The notes beneath the pieces were generated by a model. It was given only the letters and a program-made list of their open reading frames with translations. It had not been told where the DNA came from and ran no database searches. From NCBI GenBank assembly GCA_022226955.1, contig CP092079.1, forward strand, positions 3,584,719-3,635,119: DNA of 50,401 nucleotides, in the 5' to 3' direction. Both the position numbers and the translations under genes were made by a program. Source of the DNA: Nitrospira sp. Lineage in GTDB: Bacteria; Nitrospirota; Nitrospiria; Nitrospirales; Nitrospiraceae. Within the stretch, counting starts at the first letter, position 1; every line of letters begins with the position of its first letter. Shown here one piece after another: positions 6,803 through 14,461 of this stretch.

Positions 6803-7359
6803 CGAGGCGGTGCTGGCCAGTCTTCTATCGCTGTTCCCTTCGGTGCCTGCTCTGCGTGGTCTGTGTGATCGGTGGTCCCGCCGGTTCAGTTGTCGCCGCG
6901 ACGATAGAAGTCTATTACGCGCCTGAAGATGAGCCGCTGGCCAGGCTGTCAAAGATCTACGATCATGCGTCGCGCTATATTTACGTCGCCGTGTATGCCC
7001 TGACTTCGCCGCTGGCGGTGAAGGGGTTGGTCGATGCGAAGAAGCGCGGCTTGGATGTGCGTGTCATTACCGATCGCGAGCGGCTGAACGACCAGAAGCA
7101 ACGAACGGCCGTCGAGACATTGCATCTGGCCGGCATTCCTGTCCTGGTGAATCAGCATGATGGACTGATGCATCTCAAACAAGTGGTGATCGATGACGAG
7201 ATCAATGCTTCCGGGTCGATGAATCATACAGGCAGCGGGAATCGATACAACGATGAGCGGCTGGACGTGATTCACGATCATGCGATCACAACCAAGGCGC
7301 GCGAGAAGTTTCTCGCGATGTGGGAAGACGAGCAGCGCTTTCATCGATGGACACCGTAG
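6799..7359 (+). CDS. Exported PLD-superfamily nuclease (Nuc-like)
   Basis: A single-domain phospholipase D superfamily protein of 186 residues with one HKD motif: H125 and K127 in MHLKQVVIDDE, followed by GSMNHTGSGN. Single-HKD proteins of this size, such as Salmonella Nuc, are nucleases that act as dimers. The N-terminus is basic with a hydrophobic segment (CLLCVVCVIGGPAGSVVAA) that should act as a signal peptide, placing the enzyme in the periplasm or outside. The ATG at 6799 overlaps the previous stop; a longer in-frame start upstream is rejected because it would run through the preceding gene. The role could be DNA scavenging or uptake, but nothing nearby decides. Confidence 0.85.
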   Translation: MTRRCWPVFYRCSLRCLLCVVCVIGGPAGSVVAATIEVYYAPEDEPLARLSKIYDHASRYIYVAVYALTSPLAVKGLVDAKKRGLDVRVITDRERLNDQKQRTAVETLHLAGIPVLVNQHDGLMHLKQVVIDDEINASGSMNHTGSGNRYNDERLDVIHDHAITTKAREKFLAMWEDEQRFHRWTP

Positions 7360-7370
7360 GCGGGGCGCAC

Positions 7371-8633
7371 ATGGCAGGAACCATCGTCGAGACAGACATT
7401 GCCGTGGTCGGGGCCGGGGGCGGAGGCGCCGTGCTGGCGCTTGCGCTGGCTCAGAAGGGGATCAAGACTATCGTTCTGGAGCAGGCTTTGGGACCGCCGC
7501 AAGGATTGCGTGGTGAAATCCTCCAGCCGAACGGGCAATTAGTATTGGATCGTCTGGGTTTGCTGAATAAGCTGCCGGTGGAATCTACCCGGCCGATCCG
7601 CATGTTTCATTTCTGCCGGGCGGGTGGAGAACGGCTGTGCACGATCGATTATGGCGTGCTGCCCGCGCCCTATAACCAGGCCGTGGTGACGTTGCCGAAT
7701 GTGGCGCATCACGCCATTCTCGACGCCATTCAGGCGGAACCGTCGGTCTCGCTCTGGTATGGCACCAGCTTTGTGAGTCTGGTGAAGGAGGGCGGGCAGG
7801 TGAAGGGCCTGACCGCCAAACGCGGTGACGAAGAGGTTACCATTCACGCGAAGGTCGTGGTCGGCGCCGATGGCGCATTTTCAAAAGTTCGCGAAGCCCT
7901 GGCGATTCCAGCGGAGGTGCATCTCTATCCGCAAGGCTATTTGATCGCGATCATCGATTCGCCGATGCCGGTGACCGAAGCGAAATATTATGTTGGCAAG
8001 AAGACGATTCTTGGCCTGTTTCCAGCGGCCGGCGGCAAAGTCTATTGCTTCTACATGATTCCGAGGGGGGCGTATGACCAGGTCAAGGCGCAGGGCTTGC
8101 CGGCTTTGCAACAGGCCTGGACAGCCATCGATCCCACGCTCAAGCCGCTGTTCCAGCAATTGAAGGATTGGAGCCAGACGGCGTTTATGCCGACCGGCCG
8201 CGTGCGGACCCCGACCTGGGTGGCGGACGGGGCGGTGTTGATTGGCGACGCGGCGCATGCCATGAACCCGCACGCATCGCAGGGCCGCATGCAGGCGATG
8301 GTGGACGCCATGGCGTTGGCGGATCTGCTGCCGGAGTGTCTGGTTGAAAAGAATTTTTCCGCGGAGAAACTGAAAGCCTACGAGCGGGCCCGCCGGCCGC
8401 AGGTCACGATGCTCCAACGATTGGCGGACGAACAAGTGTTGTTTTGGAATACCGCGAATCCCATCATTGGGTTTCTTCGCGACCGGGTGTTCCGCACGCT
8501 GGATCGGAATGCCCGGCTGCGGTATCGCGTGTTATCCACGACGGCGGGTTTGCGGAAGACGCCGCCGTTTTCATTGATCGATCGAGTGATGGCGGCGGGG
8601 TTTCTGCCGGATCCCTGCGCCAAGAAGGCATGA
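7371..8633 (+). CDS. FAD-dependent monooxygenase (UbiH/PHBH-like)
   Basis: A flavoprotein hydroxylase-like enzyme of 420 residues from the ATG at 7371. The N-terminal FAD-binding loop is IAVVGAGGGGAVLALALAQKG, the second flavin motif is VVGADGAFSKVREAL near 165, and the third is VLIGDAAHAMNPHASQGRMQ near 285, which together define the p-hydroxybenzoate hydroxylase/UbiH/geranylgeranyl reductase group. No membrane segment is obvious. Substrate is unknown; ubiquinone or menaquinone hydroxylation, or an aromatic substrate, are possible. The gene starts 11 bases after the nuclease stop, in the same direction, and is followed by the nucleotidyltransferase-like gene, so it is probably in one operon with them. 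An ATG at 7347 is an alternative start that would overlap the previous gene. Confidence 0.87.
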   Translation: MAGTIVETDIAVVGAGGGGAVLALALAQKGIKTIVLEQALGPPQGLRGEILQPNGQLVLDRLGLLNKLPVESTRPIRMFHFCRAGGERLCTIDYGVLPAPYNQAVVTLPNVAHHAILDAIQAEPSVSLWYGTSFVSLVKEGGQVKGLTAKRGDEEVTIHAKVVVGADGAFSKVREALAIPAEVHLYPQGYLIAIIDSPMPVTEAKYYVGKKTILGLFPAAGGKVYCFYMIPRGAYDQVKAQGLPALQQAWTAIDPTLKPLFQQLKDWSQTAFMPTGRVRTPTWVADGAVLIGDAAHAMNPHASQGRMQAMVDAMALADLLPECLVEKNFSAEKLKAYERARRPQVTMLQRLADEQVLFWNTANPIIGFLRDRVFRTLDRNARLRYRVLSTTAGLRKTPPFSLIDRVMAAGFLPDPCAKKA

Positions 8634-8654
8634 CAGACATAGTGAGGTTCTACA

Positions 8655-9419
8655 ATGGCGGGCAATGAGTGGGTGATCGATGGATTGCCGGACGAATATC
8701 AGCAGCACTTGCGAGCGTATGTGAAGGATGTGCAGCGTGTCTACGGCGATGTGCTTGAGGGCCTGCTGTTGTACGGCAGCGCCGTGCGCGGCGAGTTTCT
8801 GCCGGGGCGCTCGAACCTGAACATCGTTCTGGTCGTGCAATCCATTAAGGCGGAGCAACTGAAAAAGTATAGCGCGCTCCATCGCCGGTGGGCCAAGGAA
8901 CAGATCGTCGTGCCGCTCTTTGTCACGCAGGGCGATTTGCCAGCGATGTCGCTGGTGTTTCCGCTCGAGTATCTGGAGTTACAAGAATATCACCGGCTCC
9001 TCGCCGGCCAGGATCCGTTTGTCGGATTCAAGGTCGATCAGCGGCATCTGTTGGCCGAAGTGTTGCAGAGCCTGCGGGGGAATCTGTTGCGTGTGCGCCA
9101 GCGGTTCATCGAAGGCGGAGGGGCAGAGGAAGCCGTGACCATTCTCTTGCCGCTGTCGCTGACGGCGGTGTTGCCTGCGTTGCGCGGTGTGCAGCGATTA
9201 GTCGGTCGGCCGGTGCTGTCTCATGGCGAGCCGTTGCTGGCGGATATTGAAGCGCTATTGTCCATCGATCTATCCGGCTTGCGCGATGCATGGCTCTTGA
9301 AGCGCGGACAGATTTCTCCGGGGCAAAAAGAAATACCGAGATTAATGGAACGGTATCTAGAGAGCTTTGAACGGCTGGTGCAATCCGTGGAAGCTCGGCA
9401 AATGCAGGGGCAGGCGTGA
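8655..9419 (+). CDS. Nucleotidyltransferase-fold protein with degenerate active site
   Basis: A 254-residue protein whose N-terminal third resembles the pol-beta nucleotidyltransferase domain: LLLYGSAVRGEFLPGRSNLN carries the G41-S42 motif. The metal-binding Asp-x-Asp that normally follows (SDIDL) is here N54-L-N56, so both acidic residues are asparagine and the domain is probably inactive as a transferase. The rest is mostly helical, with no second motif I can name. The gene lies 21 bases after the flavoprotein and its TGA overlaps the GTG start of the TPM-domain gene (GTGA), so these products may act together. A binding or regulatory role seems more likely than catalysis. Confidence 0.75.
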   Translation: MAGNEWVIDGLPDEYQQHLRAYVKDVQRVYGDVLEGLLLYGSAVRGEFLPGRSNLNIVLVVQSIKAEQLKKYSALHRRWAKEQIVVPLFVTQGDLPAMSLVFPLEYLELQEYHRLLAGQDPFVGFKVDQRHLLAEVLQSLRGNLLRVRQRFIEGGGAEEAVTILLPLSLTAVLPALRGVQRLVGRPVLSHGEPLLADIEALLSIDLSGLRDAWLLKRGQISPGQKEIPRLMERYLESFERLVQSVEARQMQGQA

Positions 9420-10168
9420 TCGGCAAGCTGAAGACATTGATTTTTGCGACGGCGTCGGTAAGCCTGGCGTTGCTCGTGACGATTGGAGCGGCACAGGCGG
9501 CTCTCTACGATCGTCCGAAAGAGCGGGTGCCGTTGCCTAGTCCGATGGGCTATGTCAGCGATCACGCCGGGGTCATTGATGCAGAGTGGAAGGAACGGAT
9601 TCGTTCGGTCTGTCAGGATCTCGAACGGAAGACTGGCGTGGAGATGGTCGTGGTGACTGTGCCTTCGATCAAGCCGTTCCTCTCAGCGAACGAATATGCG
9701 GCGGCACTCTATGGAAAATGGGGGATCGGATCGGCGCAACAGGAACATGGCGTGATGGTGCTCGTCTCCGTGGAAGAACGGCAGGCGGCCATGACGTTAG
9801 GGCGTCAGATGCTGCCCATTATCACGCCGACAATCATGACCGACGTCGGCGGCGGCACATTGCTTCCCGCCATTCAGCTCGGGCATTTCGGTGAAGGCTT
9901 GTACCGAGCCGTGGTCGCGCTCGCGACACCGGCCCAAGAGGTGCGGGTGGGGACATTGCCCAAGCACCATTTCAAAGGCGTCGGGTTTTGGATCACGCTC
10001 TTTACCAGCCTTGGCGCCATGTCGTTCTTCTGGTGGATTAGCCGTCCGGACCTCCGGCATCCCTATCGCCGTCTTCAACGCGGCGAGTATTGGGGGACCG
10101 GGCAAGGAGGCTTCGGCGGCAACTGGGGCGGCTTCGGCGGCGGCACAAGCGGGGAAGGATATAAGTAG
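9416..10168 (+). CDS. TPM-domain membrane protein
   Basis: A 250-residue exported protein. A signal peptide or anchor (residues 1-28, ending GAAQA) is followed by a TPM domain (TLP18.3/Psb32/MOLO-1 family, about 45-170; GYVSDHAGVID is its start motif and GVMVLVSVEERQAAM its core). Then come one transmembrane helix (GFWITLFTSLGAMSFFWWIS, about 192-211) and a Gly-rich tail (GGFGGNWGGFGGG). The architecture matches bacterial YgcG-like proteins, whose biochemical role is not settled. The GTG start overlaps the preceding stop, indicating coupling to the nucleotidyltransferase-like gene. After it, the operon ends and the restriction-modification remnant begins. Confidence 0.86.
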   Translation: MIGKLKTLIFATASVSLALLVTIGAAQAALYDRPKERVPLPSPMGYVSDHAGVIDAEWKERIRSVCQDLERKTGVEMVVVTVPSIKPFLSANEYAAALYGKWGIGSAQQEHGVMVLVSVEERQAAMTLGRQMLPIITPTIMTDVGGGTLLPAIQLGHFGEGLYRAVVALATPAQEVRVGTLPKHHFKGVGFWITLFTSLGAMSFFWWISRPDLRHPYRRLQRGEYWGTGQGGFGGNWGGFGGGTSGEGYK

Positions 10169-10428
10169 GCGGCGGCACTCTCGCTACATTGTCGATCTCC
10201 CATTCACGCCGCTTCTGGCGCGATTGATGAATCCGATCCTCTCAATACAGCACTCCTCCCTTCAGTATTTCTTTCTTCTCCAAGAGCCTTGCTCTCCCAA
10301 AGGCTGGGATGAATTCTGCTGGAGAAGCGAGTATTCTGCGGAGCATGCCTAAGTCTGACCGTAAGGCTCGCGAACATCCAGCTCAGGAAGAGGCCATCAC
10401 TAGCCATATTGCACATCTGAGCGCTAGT

Positions 10429-10602
10429 CGATTTACAAAGATTGAATTTCTGCTGCCACCACTTGAAGAGCAAAAAGAGATTGTAGTCGAAGTCGAGCGC
10501 CGCCTGTCAGTCATCGACGAACTCGAAGCCAACCTCACTCGCACCGACCGGCTGAGGTTGGCGATTCTGAGTCAGGCATTTTCAGGCGAGCTCCACGGGT
10601 AA
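10429..10602 (+). pseudogene. hsdS: Type I restriction specificity subunit HsdS, 3' remnant
   Basis: The last 58 codons of this frame encode the end of an HsdS target-recognition subunit: FLLPPLEEQKEIVVEVERRL, then a coiled-coil stretch and the standard terminus LAILSQAFSGELHG. LPPLxEQ and FSGEL are hallmarks of the second conserved helical region. Full HsdS proteins are about 400 residues; the recognition domains are missing and sequence to the left does not resemble them. An upstream in-frame ATG at 10309 gives 97 codons, but its first third looks unrelated. The frame ends three bases before darT, so darT probably arrived as part of the restriction operon. Confidence 0.8.
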
Positions 10603-10605
10603 TTC

Positions 10606-11250
10606 ATGATACCTAGGCCAACACCGATACTCCGATTTACCCATGTCGATAATCTCGACACGATTATTCGACGTGACGGACTGCACGCGCCGAATCATGT
10701 GCCGAATGATGGGTTGAACTACCGATTTTGCCATAATGCTGAAGTTCAGAGCGCTCGTGCTGACATCGCTATTTCTATGGGGCCTGGTGGGACAATTCCT
10801 GACTATGTTCCATTTTATTTTGGCTGTCTGTCGCCCATGATGCTGAACCTGAAAACAGGTCGAGTCAAAGGTTATAACGAGGGGCAGGACCCATTGATCT
10901 ATTTAGTCTCCTCGGCGCAAGCAGTTGAAACTGCCGGGATCAAGTTTGTTTATTCGGATGGCCATGGCCTTGCTTCCTATACGGAATGGTTCGATGATCT
11001 CAGCGAACTAGGGAACGTTGATTGGAATATAGTCAATCAACGGTATTGGAGGGGTGACATCAATGACATGGACAGGCAGCGCAAGAAACAAGCGGAGTTT
11101 CTTGTTCACAAATGTTGTCCGTGGTCGCTGATTCAGGAAATCGTGGTGATCGATTCAGTCATGCAGGATCGTGCGCAAACGATCCAAGTGGCTTTCCCTG
11201 CGGATCAGAGGCGGGTAGTCAGGGTTGATCGGAATTGGTATTATTGGTGA
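10606..11250 (+). CDS. darT: DarT ssDNA ADP-ribosyltransferase toxin
   Basis: A 214-residue DarT toxin, which uses NAD+ to ADP-ribosylate thymidine in single-stranded DNA and so blocks replication, notably during phage infection. Family motifs are visible: FTHVDNLDTIIRRDGL near the start, R51 in VQSARADI, PDYVPFYFG (66-73), and the catalytic glutamate E164 in RKKQAEFLVH. The length equals that of characterised DarT proteins and no residue obviously required for catalysis is missing. It is directly followed, after 12 bases, by the DarG antitoxin gene, and preceded at three bases by the hsdS remnant. The A+T content of this pair is higher than in the flanking genes, in keeping with horizontal acquisition. 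Confidence 0.93.
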   Translation: MIPRPTPILRFTHVDNLDTIIRRDGLHAPNHVPNDGLNYRFCHNAEVQSARADIAISMGPGGTIPDYVPFYFGCLSPMMLNLKTGRVKGYNEGQDPLIYLVSSAQAVETAGIKFVYSDGHGLASYTEWFDDLSELGNVDWNIVNQRYWRGDINDMDRQRKKQAEFLVHKCCPWSLIQEIVVIDSVMQDRAQTIQVAFPADQRRVVRVDRNWYYW

Positions 11251-11262
11251 CTTCTCAACACT

Positions 11263-12303
11263 ATGATTACAAACGCTACAGGCAATCTTCTTCAGGCTGA
11301 CACTGAAGCTCTGGTGAATACCGTCAATTGTGACGGCTTCATGGGCAAAGGCATTGCTTTGCAGTTTAAGCAAGCTTGGCCGGAGAATTTTGCTGTCTAC
11401 GCCAAGGCCTGCCGTGCGAAGGATGTTCGGCCGGGTGAGATGCTGATCTGGGAATCGAGCCGGATGGTGAACCCGAGATATATTATTAATTTCCCGACTA
11501 AGCGACATTGGCGAGAAAAGTCTCATATTGAAGATATTCAAAGCGGCCTGCGGGCATTAGTTAGAGATGTTCGGCGATTGGGTATTCGGTCCATTGCGGT
11601 GCCGCCATTAGGCTGTGGGAATGGTGGCCTGAATTGGCAGGATGTCCGCCCGCTGATTGAATCCGCTTTTGCCGAACTGCCGGGCATCCAGGTGCAGCTC
11701 TTCAGCCCTTCGGGCGCACCGGAAGCGAAGTCCATGCCAGTCAATACTCGGCGGCCATCTATGACTATGAGCCGTGCTCTGTTCGTAAAGGTCATGCATC
11801 AGTACGAGACATTGAGTTACCGACTGACGCTGCTTGAAATCCAAAAGCTGATGTACTTTCTTCAGGAGGCTGGTGAGCCTATGCGGCTGCGGTTTGAAGC
11901 AGGCCTCTATGGTCCCTATGCTGCGAATCTCAATAAAGTGCTGGAGCGAATGGAAGGCCATCTAATTCGCGGTTACGGTGACAGCCAGAAGTATGATACT
12001 GAAATTGCGCTGCTTCCCGATGCTGTCAAAGAGGCAGATGCATTTTTAAGCGAACATCCCCTGCCGATTGCGCGAGCGAATCGAGTGAGTGACCTCATTC
12101 AAGGGTTCGAGACTCCCTATGGCATGGAGCTACTTTCCTCAGTACATTGGGCCTGCAATCATGGGATGCCAAAGGCGACTACCGCAGAGTCGGCTATAGA
12201 GTCAGTCCACAAGTGGAATGAGAGAAAGTCTAAAATGCTTCGTCCCGAGCATATCCGCATTGCCCATCAGCGTCTTCGTGAGCTTGCTTGGATAGCCAGG
12301 TGA
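11263..12303 (+). CDS. darG: DarG macro-domain antitoxin
   Basis: A 346-residue antitoxin for DarT. The N-terminal macrodomain (about 1-150; NTVNCDGFMGKGIALQFK and VPPLGCGNGGLNW are its ligand-binding loops) removes ADP-ribose from DNA. The C-terminal half (about 165-346, starting near MSRALFVKVMHQYETLSYRL) is the DarT-binding domain that neutralises the toxin directly. Both parts are present and in frame, so the pair is probably functional. Gene order toxin then antitoxin is usual for darTG. Immediately downstream lies a fragment of a type I methyltransferase gene, so the pair is all that survives intact of a defence locus. Confidence 0.93.
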   Translation: MITNATGNLLQADTEALVNTVNCDGFMGKGIALQFKQAWPENFAVYAKACRAKDVRPGEMLIWESSRMVNPRYIINFPTKRHWREKSHIEDIQSGLRALVRDVRRLGIRSIAVPPLGCGNGGLNWQDVRPLIESAFAELPGIQVQLFSPSGAPEAKSMPVNTRRPSMTMSRALFVKVMHQYETLSYRLTLLEIQKLMYFLQEAGEPMRLRFEAGLYGPYAANLNKVLERMEGHLIRGYGDSQKYDTEIALLPDAVKEADAFLSEHPLPIARANRVSDLIQGFETPYGMELLSSVHWACNHGMPKATTAESAIESVHKWNERKSKMLRPEHIRIAHQRLRELAWIAR

Positions 12304-12317
12304 GTCCGTTACACTAA

Positions 12318-12434
12318 ATCGTTCAAAAACTCTGGAACTACCGCAATGTCCTGCGCGACGACGGGATGAGCAATGGCGACTATGTCGGGCAGCTGACCGA
12401 GTCGCTGTTTCTCAAGATGGCGGATGCGCGAAGC
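12318..12434 (+). pseudogene. hsdM: Type I DNA methyltransferase HsdM, 5' remnant
   Basis: The frame reads IVQKLWNYRNVLRDDGMSNG followed by DYVGQLTESLFLKMADA, the conserved N-terminus of HsdM subunits ('LW...LRDDG.SYGDYVEQLT.LLFLKM'). After this the frame continues to 12599 with no resemblance to HsdM, so the rest of the methyltransferase, including its NPPY active site, is gone. A stop codon directly precedes the fragment. It shows that darTG was embedded in a type I restriction locus that later lost its restriction and modification parts. Confidence 0.78.
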
Positions 12435-12557
12435 AAGCCGCTGTGCAATCAGCCAGTCAGATCTCTGCGAAATATACTTCACGAAGACTCAGAATATGTT
12501 ACAGGATTCCGTGAAGCTGAGCCGCCTCGGAGTTTGTCGGCTGCGTTCAGTGAGGCA

Positions 12558-13013
12558 TCAGCGGGGAGCCTGAGGTGGTTGCACCGGGGCAGGGCCTGAT
12601 TCTTTGCGGGACCAATTGGTGGCGGTGACGCACAATCCTATGTTTCGCGCGGGAAGAGGGATGTCGTGTACTGTCACGGATGCTCCGCCATGAGCATCGT
12701 TTGTCCAGACACGCATGGCCGTCGTCGGAGTTTCTGCGGCGCTGATATAGATTGTTGTAAAGGCCAGGTCGGTTAGCGGCGCTCCTTTTTGATCGACTGC
12801 CGGTTCCTGGTACGAGGCGGTGAATGTGGGCTGGCCGGCGGGGAAGGATGCCGTCTGAGTCGGGCAGCCTGGCGGAAGGTGTGTACCCACGGTCGTTTCA
12901 TTCCGCAGGTCCTGCTCCTGAGCGCTTTTCTGAAGCAGCGCTTGATCCGTCTCGCAGCCTGCTAGTGCCAGTAGAACGGTTAGGCTGAATCCCAGTACGG
13001 TTGTGCGAGTCAT
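12558..13013 (-). CDS. Putative lipoprotein
   Basis: A 151-residue lipoprotein: the N-terminus MTRTTVLGFSLTVLLALAGC ends in a good lipobox (LAGC), so Cys20 should be lipidated and the protein anchored to a membrane. The rest (ETDQALLQKSAQEQDL, then a beta-rich domain with CPTQTASF and NIGLCVTATNW) resembles no family I can name. I chose the ATG at 13013, which has AGGAGG six to eleven bases upstream, rather than an upstream start at 13040. It follows the DUF5069 gene on the same strand with a 31-bp gap and may be cotranscribed with it. Confidence 0.75.
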   Translation of the reverse strand: MTRTTVLGFSLTVLLALAGCETDQALLQKSAQEQDLRNETTVGTHLPPGCPTQTASFPAGQPTFTASYQEPAVDQKGAPLTDLAFTTIYISAAETPTTAMRVWTNDAHGGASVTVHDIPLPARNIGLCVTATNWSRKESGPAPVQPPQAPR

Positions 13014-13044
13014 CTCATGGCCTCCTCTGTGCCTATGCACTCAG

Positions 13045-13485
13045 TTATGCCGATGGTTGCCGTCTCTGTACGGTCCGTCCTTCTTCCAAATCCTGCAAGT
13101 CGGACCAGGCGGTCAGGTCGGTCCGCGAGGGATCGATGGCGTCGCGGTATTGTTTGAACCGCTCCAGGCTCTCGGGGGAACTGGGGCCGCGCGCTAATAG
13201 CTGCTGGTTCCATGTGTCTAGCTCAGCCGGTGAATGGGGGATAGCCGTTTTCAGGAACCAGGCGGCGACGCCCTCGTCGCCGGGATGTGCTTGTACGGCT
13301 GCGGTGAATTGAACGCTGGCGATTCCCGCGAAGTCCAACAGCCGTTCGTCCATTGGGCAGGGATAAATATATTCGCCTTCGGTTCCTGAGAGGACGGCGC
13401 GGCATTTGTCGATCATGCGCGCGAGGTGGACGTAGCCCGCGAGTGGGGTTCGCATGCTGCGTGGGAATGAAGTTCTGAGGTCCAT
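13045..13485 (-). CDS. DUF5069 family protein
   Basis: A 146-residue soluble protein that matches DUF5069: it opens MDLRTSFPRSMRTPLAGYVHLARMIDK and contains the family's GEYIYPCPMDERLLDFAGI block, then a C-terminal helical region ending RRQPSA. The function is unknown. It has no signal peptide. The upstream side carries a strong 13-bp hairpin that separates it from the DUF3386 gene on the same strand. Confidence 0.78.
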   Translation of the reverse strand: MDLRTSFPRSMRTPLAGYVHLARMIDKCRAVLSGTEGEYIYPCPMDERLLDFAGIASVQFTAAVQAHPGDEGVAAWFLKTAIPHSPAELDTWNQQLLARGPSSPESLERFKQYRDAIDPSRTDLTAWSDLQDLEEGRTVQRRQPSA

Positions 13486-13506
13486 GAAGATGTCCCTGTT
13501 TTTCGA

Positions 13507-13536
13507 CCGTCCGTTCCCCGTTCGGGGAACGGACGG
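13507..13536 (-). terminator. 13-bp perfect stem-loop after the DUF3386 gene
   Basis: CCGTCCGTTCCCC (13507-13519) pairs perfectly with GGGGAACGGACGG (13524-13536) around a four-base loop. It begins seven bases after the DUF3386 stop. In the minus direction the stem is followed by TCGAAAAAC rather than a run of T, so it is not a textbook intrinsic terminator; it may stabilise the 3' end or attenuate read-through into DUF5069. Confidence 0.5.
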
Positions 13537-13542
13537 ATAGAT

Positions 13543-14217
13543 TTAGAGTAATTTGTGATTCGCGAAGGTCAGGTTCTTCACGACGACCTGGCCGTTCTCG
13601 AACGCAATGATGCGGCGGGTGGCCGGCAGGTCTGCCGCTCCGACGCGCACATGCGTGTCGGTGAAGCTCTCGACGTTATTCAGTTTGCCGTCGGTCGGGG
13701 AGTAGTAATAGACGGTGTATTTAGTGGTCAGGTTTTTCTGGTCTTGCGTCACGCTGCTTTCCTCGACGTTGATCGAGAATGCGAACGGGGTCATGCCTGG
13801 GTGGGCCATCTTCCGGTTAATCTGGGTGATGCGGCCGTCTTTAATCCGGTAGAAAGAGTTCGATCCGTGGATGTCCATCTTAGTGCCGAAGGGGTGGCCG
13901 TCTTCTTCCATCGTGAGGGAGTATTTGCCGTCCGATTCTTCGAAGCTTCGGGGCCCGCGATGGACGGCGATCATGCCGAGCTGTTCCTGGGCCCACTTTT
14001 GCACGTCGGCATCGCTCAATTGAACGGATACCTCGCGGGGTCCTTTCACCATAATAGGGCCGGTCGTGACCTTGCCGTTGATGTTGACCGTCAGATCGGC
14101 GGTGAAGCCGTTAAACTCTTTTGGCCAGCGGGCGGTCTTCTCGAAGGCCTGCCGCATGACTTCCCGGGCTTTGGGATCGTCGGCGACGGTGGATTGCGGG
14201 GCTGTATGCATGGACAT
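13543..14217 (-). CDS. DUF3386 family protein
   Basis: A 224-residue protein from the ATG at 14217 (MSMHTAPQSTVADDPKAREV), which has AGGAGA about nine bases upstream; a longer start at 14277 is less likely. Features such as AREVMRQAFEKTARWP and FNGFTADLTVNINGK followed by a beta-rich domain fit DUF3386, best known from cyanobacteria. No signal peptide is visible. The function is unknown. It stands between a divergent promoter region and the strong hairpin at 13507-13536, so it is likely a single-gene transcript. Confidence 0.72.
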   Translation of the reverse strand: MSMHTAPQSTVADDPKAREVMRQAFEKTARWPKEFNGFTADLTVNINGKVTTGPIMVKGPREVSVQLSDADVQKWAQEQLGMIAVHRGPRSFEESDGKYSLTMEEDGHPFGTKMDIHGSNSFYRIKDGRITQINRKMAHPGMTPFAFSINVEESSVTQDQKNLTTKYTVYYYSPTDGKLNNVESFTDTHVRVGAADLPATRRIIAFENGQVVVKNLTFANHKLL

Positions 14218-14363
14218 GGTGTAATCTCCTGTGAATGTATGGGGCGTATTATACCGAGCGGCTTCGACAGGGCTCAACGGCTCAATTGGGAAGAGCCCTA
14301 TGTTGTGTGAAATCGGTCCTCGACGCGGCGAAGGGGTAGAGTTTTTCGATAAGCGATATCGGC

Positions 14364-14392
14364 TTCACCATTTGCATCGATTCTGCTATAGT
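14364..14392 (+). promoter_or_regulatory. Extended -10 promoter upstream of the H1-like protein gene
   Basis: TTCACC (14364-14369), a 17-base spacer and TATAGT (14387-14392) preceded by TG one base away, which makes an extended -10 element. It is 70 bp upstream of the ATG at 14462. The 5' leader it would produce contains the hairpin at 14413-14431. Confidence 0.45.
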
Positions 14393-14412
14393 CCACCGGG
14401 ATTTTCAGCTTT

Positions 14413-14431
14413 GACAGGCGTGGCGCCTGTC
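14413..14431. other. Perfect 8-bp stem-loop in the leader of the H1-like gene
   Basis: GACAGGCG-TGG-CGCCTGTC forms an eight-base-pair stem with a three-base loop, followed by TAAAAAG. It lies 30 bp before the start codon at 14462. It could be an operator, an RNA stability element or the end of an upstream transcript; the sequence does not decide. Confidence 0.35.
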
Positions 14432-14461
14432 TAAAAAGTTGCGAGAAGGGGGCTACGTAGC

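Noticed and set aside
13045..13213. Small frames overlapping DUF5069 (for example 13010-13213)
   Set aside because: Alternative-frame shadows of the DUF5069 gene, with no start signals.
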